From positions 69,395,710-69,459,709 of the forward strand of contig NC_134646.1 in the NCBI RefSeq assembly GCF_030463565.1: 64,000 nt of DNA, read 5' to 3'. Positions 25,294 to 37,600 of this stretch are shown here, piece after piece. The DNA comes from Pelecanus crispus (taxonomy: Eukaryota; Chordata; Aves; Pelecaniformes; Pelecanidae). How positions within the stretch are numbered: position 1 is the first letter of the stretch; the number at the start of each line of letters is the position of its first letter. The position numbers and the translations under genes are program-made. The notes beneath the pieces were generated by a model, which was not told the origin of the DNA, searched no databases, and saw nothing but the letters and a program-made list of their open reading frames with translations.

Positions 25294-28200
25294 TTCAAGC
25301 TCAACAGCTGATGCAAATTCAGAGGAAACAGCTAATTTGGAAAATGGAAAATCAACATTACACAAAGTTTTGGAGTCTTTTTGTTCATATCACTGGCAAC
25401 AGACTTTGGCTATGTTAAAATTTTTAATACAAGATGAAAATGTTCCTATAGTTTGCAGTTGCAAGCAAACACATTTGGTCCACTCTGAAACTCCCAGTTC
25501 ACTTACTGAAGAGGATGTTCACGTTTCATTTTGCAATTGCAATGGACATATGCTGACAAAAAGGTGCTGTTTACAAAATCAAAGACCAAACACTTGTTTA
25601 CCACCTCTGTCTGTCTGTGTTAAAGATTTCCATCCTTTGTCATGCCAAGCTGTAGCGATTGGATGTATTAAGACAATGGTGAACAAAGCATGTAGTTCTC
25701 ACAAGTGGTGTGCTGAACAATTGCAGAATTATAACAGGCATTCTGTGAAAGCAGCAGCATGTACATATTCAGCTAAGGACTGTGATCTCTTGAACAGCAT
25801 TAAAAATTCAAATAGATCTCGCAGCCCATCACCGCCTCCACTGTCACCTGTACAGAGTAAAGAATTTGAATCACCGGAAGGATCGGTTATAGATTTTCCA
25901 ACTTTAGACAATTACAAGCTTGAAATATCCATCAACCAGCCTCCATCCCTCTTGCCAGCTGAAGGAAGCAAAGGAGAATTTGAATATGAAGGTAAAACAT
26001 TCAGAGGAAAAGAGACCGAATATTCAGGTGGAACATTGCTATCAACAGACCAAGAAAGCAACAATTATTATATAAATTCTGAGAAAGGTGAACATTCTGC
26101 CATTTTTCAAGATTTGATGGACCGTATTAATGAAAAGTTAAAATCAATAGACACTACAGATATAGCAACAAATCTTGTAAAACTTTCTAGCAGTGACAGG
26201 GCACCAGAAAATGATGTCAAATTAGGAGACTTCATAAGCTCTCTTTTGCATAATGCTAAGGCAAGTGATTACAGCTTTATGGAGTTACTTCACCAACATG
26301 ATAAACAAATGGAAAAGAAAATTATCCAAACAAGATTTCGCAAGCGTCAGGAAACTTTATTTGCAATGTATAATTCTCCTGATTCACCATTCATTCGACG
26401 ACAGTCCTTGCAAATCAAGAGGGAGCTTGCAAGCCTTGATGAAACTCTTGTAAGAAAAAGGTCAATTTCTGACAGAAATGCAAAGAAATCTACAAAAAAA
26501 TTTAATAGAATATATCCAAATAAAAGACACAGTTTTACTGTGATAGAAGATAAGGCTTTGCAACATCTTGAAAGTAATCCGTGCATGAATTGCCAAACCA
26601 AACCAATGTGCTTTCCAGTACACCAAACAGAGGCTTTCAAACTACCTCTTACTAATTTTCAAACCAGCTCTGGCTTTCTAGTTCTTTCAGAAAACAGTGC
26701 TATTGCAGCCAGCCAGGCAAAACTCACAAAAACACAAGGAAATTGTGCAACCTTAAAAGAGACTGATCAGATTCCTCTAAAGGATGAGAGTAATGGAATC
26801 TTGGGCAGAACTAAACGTAACATTGTGCCACCTGGATGGTACTCTGTGTATGTAACAAATAATATTGTGTTTAGAAAGTCATCCAATGCAAAAAAGTCTT
26901 TAGAAAGTTTGGAAAAGATGAAAATACAGACAGATGTTCATGCTGAAAGATGCAGTGACATAAATATAAGCAAAATTATGAGAGACACAAATCTGCAAGT
27001 TGTTGTAGAGCGTTTAGAAGATACAATAAACTTAGCCAGAAAGACTAACAACTCATTGCTGGATAGTTACAAAATAAGCCAAAAAGTAAAAGATAATGCT
27101 TATGAACAGGTTATGAACCCAGCTGCTAGAAGAGGCTTACCTTTCACTCTGGGTGAAATGGGATGCACAGGACAAAGCTTCCTTCCACATTCACGTGTGC
27201 CAAGTAGCAGTAAAATCAAAACTGTGTGCGTGACAACAAACAAACAAGAACTGGTTATAGATCAAGAAATGAATGACAGCCTTTTGAAATCTCTGACCTT
27301 TGATTCATCCAGTTCACTTTCCAATAATGGGGACTTGCATACAACTTCTGAAGCTGAGGAGATCTCATCTCCCTTAAACTACTCTAGTCCTATTAAGCTT
27401 ATGTTTGTCTCAGAGGTTAATAGTAGTGAAGGAGTCAAATATACTTTAACATCTGCAGCTGCATCTTCTAAAGGAAGCACAGATATTTGTTTGTTTCAGG
27501 GGCATGCAAACACTTTGTTAGACAAACAGGCTACAGGAGATCTTTCTGATGCAATCTCTTTCATTTGTGATTATAATGAAAATGATAGCAAGGAGTCGTC
27601 ACACTGTGTTTATGCAGAAGCAATTGCAAGCTCTTGTCCAGTTGGTCAAACTAACTTAAATGACTCGAAACAAAATGACGAAGTTGTGGAAAAATCAAGC
27701 AGTAGCAGTGAATTGGTTTTAAAAAGAAAACCTGGTAGACCAAAGAAAATAGGTCCTCAAGTTGTTAAGCAGGTTAAGAGACCTATTGGACGGCCTCCAA
27801 AACCAAAAGTAGACATGACTGAAAGCACCGAACCTAGACCTGAACTTAGCAGCGATGGTAAAAGTACCAAATCTGATGCAGCAGTAATGGAAGAAGTTAA
27901 CAGCAACAAAAATATTACTGTGACAGTTGTTTTTGGAAGGTCAAGAAGAACTAAGAGACATGTTTCTGAAGGTAATCTAAATGTAATCAGCATTCTGCCC
28001 ACACAACACCATGATTCTAATTTTGCTAATGACCGCAGCAAAGCTAGGCACGATGCAGAAGCTGAAAATACTTTGACTGAAATAGTAAAAGCCTTACAGA
28101 ATTCTTCTACTGAAAACGAGGTCTCTGGTTATGACTATGTCAGACCTATCAAGAGTAACCTAGCATCACCACATCCTTGTAGCAATATTATACGGCCAAT

Positions 28201-30167
28201 TAAGAAACCGTTAACCACCATTCGAAAACCTGGTAGGCCAGCAAAAGTAAAAATCTCGGGCATATCAGTGACTGTTAATAGAGTTTCACCTCAGGAAAGA
28301 AAAGTGAGTATTAGCAACTGTTTGCCTCCTTTACAACAGCAGTATGTGTTAGAAAAAAACATACCACAGGAGAGAAAAAATCAACTGTGCAATAATATGG
28401 GTCAAGTAAAGAGCATGCAGAAAGATTCTAGAGAGGATGGATCAAACAGCATTATTACAGCAGTGTCAAGAAAACGTGAAATTCCATTGAAGCATTCTGC
28501 TAGAGACAGAAAACCCTCGCTGCATTTTTTACATTCATTAGCATCTTCTAGTGCATTTTCTTGTAGAAGTGCCTTACTACATAAATCTTACAAACTCCAT
28601 TTGAGAAAAGCTAAAGATCGGAAAGAAAAACATAGGCAATCAAGTCAGAGCACAGCATCCAAAGATACCTCAGAACTAAGAAATTCAGGAAATGCAAAAA
28701 AGGATCTTAAGGATGGTGAATTCGGGCCCATTAATGAAGTATCATCGGATCCCATTTTTTCATCAAGTCCCTCTCTCAGGTGGTGGGCTACTTCCACTTC
28801 AAGTGACACTTTGTTGGAAGAACTAAATAATAGATTTGAGCAGATAACTAATACCTGGTTGCGAGTGGGGGGACATGAGTTTGATAAATGTCTATGTGAA
28901 AAAAGGGATCCCATTGAACAAGACTGTAATACTGAAATGTCAAACCCTTTAGACTCCTGCCTTGTAGAACTTGAAACATCACCTATAAAAATGCTTTTTA
29001 AGAAAAAGTGTAATATGAATGAACTCTGCACCTGGTTTATGCAAACTACAGAAACACAGTCTCTCTCTCTAGTGAGAAAGGCAAATGCTCGTAATCCTTT
29101 AGAAGTAGTTAGTACTAGAGAGATAAAGATGGAAACTAAACAATCTGATCTTAGTACTTGCCCTTTCAGAAAGCACTTTAAAAAGTTTGCACTATCCTCT
29201 CCTTCAAAACCAGCAGGGAAATTACAGATATTGCATAACATGGTGAGGTCTCCAGTCTTAAGCATGAAAAGTAATTTCACATTAGCCAGATTAAAAAGAA
29301 ATGAATTTAAGAAGCTACAGCGTGATAGGTGGGGACAAACGAAAAAGCTGTATAATCAGGCTCCCGGAGGCTGGAAATCAAAAAAGAAAAATTTACCGTT
29401 CTTTAGCCAAAGCCAGTTGTTTAAAAGTACAAGTGGGGAAACCAATGATGAAATGCCCAAGCTCCAGGAAAAAAATACGGTAGAAATCCAGCCCGCTCAG
29501 ACTTTGGTAGAATCTCAGAGTAGCCTCTTGCCAACTGAAAATGAAGCCAGAGATGCATTTGTTCAACAGATGATGGGATCTTCTGACTTTAACCCACATC
29601 CTGGTTTAGCAAATATACTTAAGTCACATGCAGAGACAAACGGAACAATTTGTTGCCAGCAAAATGTTAGAAAAGAACAAAGTCAAGATAAACTGTTTCA
29701 AAATACTTGGAAAGCCAAAACCTTTAAAGATTGTAGAATATTTCTGAGAAAAATCAACCATATTGAGCAGCACAATTCATTTAAATTAAATAATGTCATT
29801 TATTCTCCTGAAGCTGTTGAAAGTAAAAGCAATCAGGCCTATATGGAAGAAAAAAGACATCCACTTTTAAGGTCCCATTCTACTAAGCAAAATAAATTAA
29901 AGAAACAAGAAAATGAAATGGAAACATCTAAAGGATCTAATTCTTCTAAAGTGACTGAAAGGCTGGATGACCAGTTTAACAGCAAAAAATTAAGTAGTGG
30001 TGTAAACCATGATGATAATCCTGCTGGTAGTTCTGAAGTTCTTATCAGAATAAACAAAAGAAAAAGTCCACAATGGGAGACCACTGATACAAATATAAGA
30101 AAAAGGCATAAGAGACAATCATGCAATAGTGGACAAATGGCAACTTATTACCCAAAGTACCAAGTAG
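25294..30167 (+). CDS. LCORL: LCORL long-isoform (PALI2) giant exon
   Basis: A 4,874-base exon open throughout, about 1,625 codons, joined in frame to the exon ending at 16082 (GG|T). It corresponds to the LCORL long isoform PALI2, paralogue of the C10orf12-containing LCOR isoform PALI1, which binds Polycomb repressive complex 2. Visible layout: a Cys/His-rich N-terminal part (CSCKQTH ... CNCNGH) at about 25440-25740; an SPPPLSPV proline patch; the block VPPGWYSVYVTNN at about 26825; AT-hook-like KRKPGRPKK (27722-27748), RPIGRPPKPK (27779-27808) and IRKPGRPAK (28220-28246); a basic LLHKSYKLHLRKAK segment near 28570; then WWATSTSSDTLLEELNNRFE near 28780, probably the conserved C-terminal core. 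The exon ends at the strong donor caagtag|gtaagt. If the donor is ignored, the frame stops at 30196 after GKFLFPPSS. The minus-strand frame of 211 codons at 28645-29280 is only its shadow. Confidence 0.92.
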
Positions 30168-33100
30168 GTAAGTTCCTGTTCCCCCCTTCATCTTAAAATT
30201 GCAATCTTAAAGAATTGGAGACATCAAACAACTAAGCATTTTGGATTTTTTTTTTAATTGCATGATATTCATTTTAATTTCAGAGAAGTCATGAAATTAA
30301 ACATTGTATAGCATCAGAATAATGCAGAAAGTGCAATTTTAAAATGTATATAATATCTTACATAAAACTTTCAGCCACAATGGGTGTGTTACATTCTATT
30401 ACAGATATAATGCACCAAGATAAAAGAAAAAGGGCTAACTAATATAGTTCAGACAGACAACAAATCAAGTCCTGACATGTCTGAAGTCAGTTGCAACTGG
30501 TTATTGATTTCAAAAGGAACAGAATTTCATTCTGGTGTGTAGTTTTTCATATTGTGAGGAAGGGTAAATTATAAAATGAAGCAGAAATTCAGTGTATTAA
30601 CATGTAGTTGTTTAAAAAAAAATGTTATTGAATTATTTCTAATATAAATCTGTAATGGTTTTATAATTATACAGTAAAAAATAGTACTCTACTTCTGAGA
30701 AGTATTCATTCAGAGATCCGTTTTAGTATCCATTCAATGCCAAATGAAATCTGCTGACTCTAAAGGGTTTGCGCATTGAATCCTTACAGAACAATTTAAA
30801 ATACAAAATTATTCTAGACAAGTACACTGTACAGTTACTACGCTAAATTCATTGGATTGGAATCTTTTTAGGCTAGTGTGAAATTAAATCAATTTTTAAA
30901 GCTAGATATTTATAATACATTGTAATGCAACCACAATCTCAGAAAGGTCATTATATTACTTACAAAAGGGGTACACTTGTAAAACTATTTCTTCTGTTGG
31001 GTGAAGAGATCTCCTTAAACAGAAGTCTCAACTCATTTCAATAAAATAACTAAGGTGTGAAATAGGCACCAAGTAAAAAGTTCTGCAATAGGAATTAAGT
31101 TACTGCAGAAGTATTCATTTGTAGAAACGATATTGTATTGGCTAATCTGATTATATTGCCCAAAGAATAAAAAAAACTATTCAAAATATCAGAGCAAAAT
31201 CTTATGTCCCCCTTTGTATTCTATATTGTAGAAAACTATCCCTGATAATAAACTGAAAAGTTAATTTAACTTATAATATAAACAATATGGTGGCTGTTGT
31301 ATACATTATTTCTTTTGTGCTTTATGTGATACATAAAATTCTTCATATTAAGTTCATTCAGTGTAACCCTGCTTTTCCAAAGTACAGCATTTTTTATCTT
31401 TAGACTATTATTTTGTATTTTAATTCACTGATTGGGGACCAAACTCAACATAAAAACCTTGTTTTTAAGAAGTTCAAATCTTGACACCAGATTGCTGTAA
31501 AAAAGCCAGAATTAGAAAAGGAAAGGATAACATCTATCTGTTTCTTTTTTGCAAATGAAGAAAGAGCTCTCTCATACTTTTATTTCATAATTTTGACTGT
31601 AGTTGAGAAAATTTTGCATTTGAATTAAATTTATCTTTAACTTTTTCTTGCTATGGCAATGGAAGACCTATTACTGGGATATGGTCTCATGTTAATTTTA
31701 ATTGGGACTCAATTTTACTTGCCTGATAACTTTCCTCCTTTAGTTTTGTATCTTTAGGAAATCTGATAACTATTTTGATATTTTACATTATTTCATTTAC
31801 AATTTTTATTATTTTCCCTTTTACTCATAGTTTCTCATATCAATCGTTGTCTTTAGAAAAGATAAGACAGAAAGCTCATTCATAAAGGGAATGTTAAAAG
31901 ACGAAGAATTAAGATTCTGGAATTTTCTCCGCACTTGTAACCCCAAATCATTTTTAGGGTACTGTTGCAGTATCGGAGCATTGTCGGATCTAGAAACGGA
32001 TGTCTTGTTTTGGCATGTTGATTCAACACTGCATACTGTCTGCACTAGCCAAGGAAATCATAAACATTTTTAGTCTAGAGTAATAGCTACTGGCTAAAAA
32101 GAAGGAACATGATTTCCAGCTGTGCATGCATTTTCAAACATAATTCCTGCATCTGGCAGTTTAGTGCACATGAAAACATCATTATTCATTCATATGTTCT
32201 TTGGACTGTATTTTTGTTGATGTGGTATCATAAATTATATCATTGTTCTGTTGTCATGCTTGAAATGCTCTTATATACACATTTATGGTCAATATTTAAA
32301 GTTTTTCTTCAAGTTTTACTGATCTTGATGTCTTACCGAATATTCTTGAAAGAGAGAGGTGTTGTGATGCTGTTTTATTGTGAAGCATTGTGGCAGGTAG
32401 GCAGAATGTTGTTGCTGAATTTTCATGTATACTCAATTTTTGTTAGAATGCGCAAGTGGGAGTAAAGCAATTGAGTTCTTACAGCTCAAGGTAGTATCAA
32501 GCAACTAGAACTAGCAATGTGCTCATTGTAGCAATGGAAGAGAGTTAATCACTTTTTCATATTACCTGTTTTATTCAAGATCAGGTGGATGGTAGATACA
32601 TTGGTCTATATGCTGTTTGTTACTGCTTGACTTCTGAACTGTTGCTTCAACAGTGCGTTTGATGTGTTGAGGGGCAGTTCCCTTTTACTGTAAATCTATG
32701 TTCTGAGCATTTTCTTTAGCAACACTGAAACATTATTACTGTCTGTGGGCAAAGAAAATTATGTAAGCATGTTTTTAGGAAAGTATTTTATGTTTCTTTC
32801 TGTGAGGGTGGTTCAGTGTGTTTCCTTATAACACTGAAGACCACATTCATGTGCTTTGGACTTGGCCAAACTAGATCCAAAAAGGCATCAAGAGACCCAA
32901 GCTAAAATAAGAGAAACTATTATCCAACAATAAAATGGGACACAATAAAAGACTCTATTTTAGGAACTTACAATGTACTGAATGTTTTAAAAATCTGCTT
33001 CAGAAGGGTATGAATTTATCACAGATGCAAAGGAGGCTGTGGACCTACTACAGCAGCAGGCAGTACTGCGTGCTGTGATGACATGACATACCTTTCTACT

Positions 33101-34628
33101 TACCCTTCGTATCAGGGTGGGTGTTCACACAGAAAAGCTTTTAGAAATCAGTTCCAATCACTTGAAGCTAGGATATTTTCTTCATTTAAAATGAACTTTT
33201 CCATTTTCTCCCTTATAATTTGGCTTTCCTTCAAGTAGTCTGGAGTTTTAGAAGAAAATCTATTGTATTTGTTGGCAGAGAATATAAATATTCCATTTTA
33301 ATTTTTCATTATATTTGAAGGCTGTTTTTAAACGCTATCTTAATGAGATCAAGCTAGTGCAGTACTTAAAATGAGAATTTGCTAATCTTTGTAATCATTT
33401 CAAAGTTGACTACAAGAGTTAGGAATCTAACAATGAAAACTTGATATTTTTATGAGTCTAATTGGTCTCTTGATTGTGCATGTAAAATAACATCTATATT
33501 AATATGACAACAGACAAAACTTTTCTTAAACTTGGCTTCCATTACCAGAAATTTTCTTAAAATTGGGAGGGAAAATTTTATGAACTCTTTTTACACATCT
33601 ATATTAGTATGGCATGAATATTCCAGTACTGTTGCTTATTTGTCTTATAGCAGTGCAATCCAGTAGCAATAAGGCTGCACAATGTGAATCGCTTTCCTAC
33701 AACTGTGGAAGACATTAGTCTCACACCAATGATCTAGTGACAACAAAGATTGTTTTTAGCAAGTCTCATCAGCTTTCTCTTTCATGAAGGAGCACATTCT
33801 ACACTCTTAATGTGTATTTAAAATATTGGGTTAGGTAAAATGCAAAAGAGAAATAGTGTTAACACTCATTATATCTGTTGATTTCAAGAAATCCTTTTCA
33901 ACAGCCATGTCTTAGCTCTTTTCACAAAGGCTTTTTATCAGAAGGTTACTTGGCTTCAGAATAAGTTTCACCTGTGGTGCAGAGTAAGCAGATAGAAATT
34001 TTCGTAACTGTAATTGCCAGACAAGAAGTTACTTTTTCACAGACAGCCATAAAACAAAGTAAGAAAGTTAATAGAAAATGTAGAAACAATATTGAAATGA
34101 ATGACTGTTCTCAGTAAGTGGGCCATTTTTAATGCAGAAGTATAAAAGCAGAAAGGTAGACTTGATATATAGTTGACTGTACATGTATAATAAATCCTGA
34201 CTCATTAAATGAATTTAATGGTCTCTGCCTCATTCCCCTTAATGCAACAACAGCAGCTCCAATACCACAGTCTAATGCTCCATCTTGTTTTACACTCTGG
34301 AATTCCACTTGCCAAATGCAATTATATAGTCTGTCCTTCCCTTGTCTTTCTCTCCCATCATGTGATCTAGTGTGAGGTGCATAAATTTTGGGTGCTGTTT
34401 TCTTTTAAACCGTGGTCATTTACATATTGCCTTGGGGTATGCTGTTCCTCATGTTCTTTTGAGGGTTCTGAGCTAAGGATTTTTATTTTTGCTTATTTGA
34501 ATAGTAGATTTCTTTCGACGAACTCAACTCTGAAGTCTTTCATTTCCTTTACCTGCAAGGAAATTTCTGTATTTTAATGTCATGATCATTAAGCCTTTGT
34601 ATAGTATTTATATACCCAGTTTTATACC

Positions 34629-34643
34629 GGGGGGGGGGGGGGG
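34629..34643. repeat. Homopolymer run of 15 G
   Basis: An uninterrupted G15 in AT-rich intron. It is a slippage- and sequencing-error-prone site with no visible function. Confidence 0.9.
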
Positions 34644-37600
34644 CTGTTCATAATTTTATTCAGTATTGCTTTGTTATCTCTCTTTAATTTGATTTCCTCA
34701 AAAACTGAGAAACTCATACTCATGCGTTCCTATTTGTTCTCAGTCCTGAAGAAATGGTTAAATTTTTCAGCTTTCTTTAGGGAACTGATAATACTATATA
34801 AATATAGGCAGGCTTCTGTCTTTCTGCTTATGCCTTTCTCTAGAAGAGAAAGTAGTAGATTTCCCAGGCCTGCATAGTGCTTTTGAAAATATGACAAGTA
34901 CATACCCTTTTTAAAATCCTCTCTTCTGTTAAAAGTTTACTGCCTTAAAGTGGAGCTTTGGTTGATGTTAGATAGAAAAGGATAGAGGTCAATCAACACA
35001 GCTTGTGATGATGTAACTTGTAAATAAAGTATTTATGCAGTCTGACCACCACGGAGCAGGTTAATTATACTGAGACAATTCCACATTTTGGTGTTGAGCT
35101 CTGGGAAAATATTCCTGCTCAAGAAAGATGCTTTAATTCATAGAGGCATGTGGACTGTGCCTTAGTTTGCATTCCTCTGTTGTTTATGTGCTAAAACTAG
35201 TGGGTGGGTGGGGTGTCACCAAATTTTTTAAAGTGTGTTATACTAGCATCTTCAGTTAGTTGCATTCAAAAAGTGCAGATTCTGGTTCCAGAATTGAGGG
35301 GAAGATTTAAAACGGTGTGAGATGACTGGGCTGTTGTTTGCATGTATTCCTGGGTAGATTTTCCTTCTCTAATTCTTCTTTCACCAATCAAAAGCTAGTT
35401 ATAGTCTGTCCTTTGATGATTCAACACCTCCTTCGGATTTTCAAGCCAGATAGAATGCTGCATTTATTCACTGTTTGTCCTTTTGCTAGCGGTGTCCTTT
35501 TGTTTTGCTATAATTACTCAGTTGTGCCTTAAAGACATTGTTTAAACAAGATTTGAGGCTAGTAGAAATGTTTTAATTATTTTAAAATACTTCAGGAGAA
35601 AGTAAGTATTTGTTTGCGGGGCTTTACAGAGTGGTGCTAAATCTTATGAACTTGCCTGAAATTTTGTTTTAAATGTAGGTAAACATTTGGTAGCTGTTAG
35701 AAATTATATTTCATTTTTTATGTTCCTTCTTCCTTGTATTCATTTGGTAACTGGATATTAATTTAATACAAATAAGATTTTTGCCATATTTTAAGGACAG
35801 CATTTTCTTATCATAAGCCTTTTTTTCTCTGGTGTTTCCTGTGGTCAACAGAAAAAGAAAGACTCTCTGCCCTTTAAAATGGCCCTGAATCTTGAGTGTT
35901 CCCTAGTATACTGAGTGCTTCTGAAAGCTGTTGACAGCCTTCATGTTCTAATTAAGCCAGATATTTTTACAGTGATCAACAACTAATTATGGATGTATCT
36001 GAATGGAAATTGTTTATATGGGAAGCCCAGCATTTTGCGAGCAGCATTTTGCATTCACATGCGCACACCACTGCAACATCATAGCTTGACAGTTTTGCCC
36101 TTAGTGAGGTAGTGTCATGCTTTGTGGTCTCAATGTAATATGAAGCACGACGGTGTTCTTGGGCATGTAATCTAGCAAAGAAAGCTTATGGAGTCCTCAT
36201 TAACAGAGTTTACTTCCTAGTTATTTAAAAGATATTATTAGATATTTTAAAACAAATCAGAAGAAAATGATTGGAACCCCAAGTTAAGTTTTTTAGCAAA
36301 TACAGGTATATAGAAACAGATGATTTATAGACCTGTACCTATATGTATTCGTACAGGGATATGTGCTGCCTATGAACTAAGAACATTTCTAATGTACCAT
36401 TATAAGAGAAAATCACTTCTTTGAAATACTGCAAATAGAACCTAGATTGAGGTCCCAGTTTAGAAGTTAATTGGCATTTTTAATTACTTTGTTGTTTGCA
36501 AGGATTTTTTTAAATATCCTTTTTTTTTAAAAAAAAATCCTTTTTAAAAAAATAAAAAGCTAGAAAAGGAAATAGAAATTATTTCACTGCTAGTCAAATA
36601 AAATATTGAAATTATTGTAACTAAGCAATAATTAAAACATACTCCACACATTTTTATCAGGTTCCTAAACAGGTTATGACTCAAAATAATGTTTTGATTG
36701 GTTGCAGTGTACCTTGATAAAATAATGCTGTTCTTGAGACACATCTCTCTCCATCTTTTCCTTTCAATGCATAAGGTATCATCTTGAATTACCTCAGTTT
36801 TCATATCTCCTCCCTCTGTTACTTCTTTTTCCTCCATATTGGATTCAGCTTTCAGCCGACTGATTTGTTTTCTCATCTAAATGCTCACTTTATTTTTTTT
36901 TTTCAATGTGTGATTTTTGTCAACATTTTTTATATTACTCACTTTAATAAGTCAGACTACCTGTATTTTCCTTGCAGCTTTCTACCTTTTTGCCCTCTCT
37001 CACAGAAGCGTAGAAGGTGTGCACACTTTTTCAGGGGGGCGGATGAGCCCAGACAGGGTATCTAACCACTTCTCATAACGGCTTAGCTCCCATAATGAGA
37101 ATTCCACCATTGGCATGGCTATCTATTCCAGTGTTAGCTATCCCACTGCTTATTATATGATATATGTCATATGATATGATATATATCATGATACCTGTAT
37201 TTTTACAGCAATACAGCATTGACTTGTGCTTCATATGTGATCCACTGTAGCTGCCTACGCCTTTAATAAAGAACTGCCTAACCTCCATTTGCCATGGTCC
37301 CTGCTGAACTGTTTATTTCACGCCATTGCTTTTATTCATTTACTTTATTCAGACCCATGTCTGAACCATTGTTCAGACCATTCAGACCATTATGCTCTGG
37401 TTGTTCCACATTCATCTGCATCCTCTCTTCATTCTTTGCTCTCCTTTAGTACCATACTTTATTTCTTTCTCAGATCACACATCAGCTTTCTTTTTTTCCA
37501 AGCTGTATGTTTGTGAGTGCCAAAGCATACTCTCAGGAGCACTGCAGAATGAGTGCAGCACAATTTCATTCCCTTTTTGTTTTTTACTGCGTACTTGTCA

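Noticed and set aside
28645..29280. 211-codon minus-strand frame as an antisense gene
   Set aside because: It mirrors the PALI2 coding exon; long antisense frames are common opposite low-stop coding DNA.
36784..37065. 93-codon frame as a membrane protein gene
   Set aside because: Hydrophobic product is explained by T-rich DNA; no start context or homologue.
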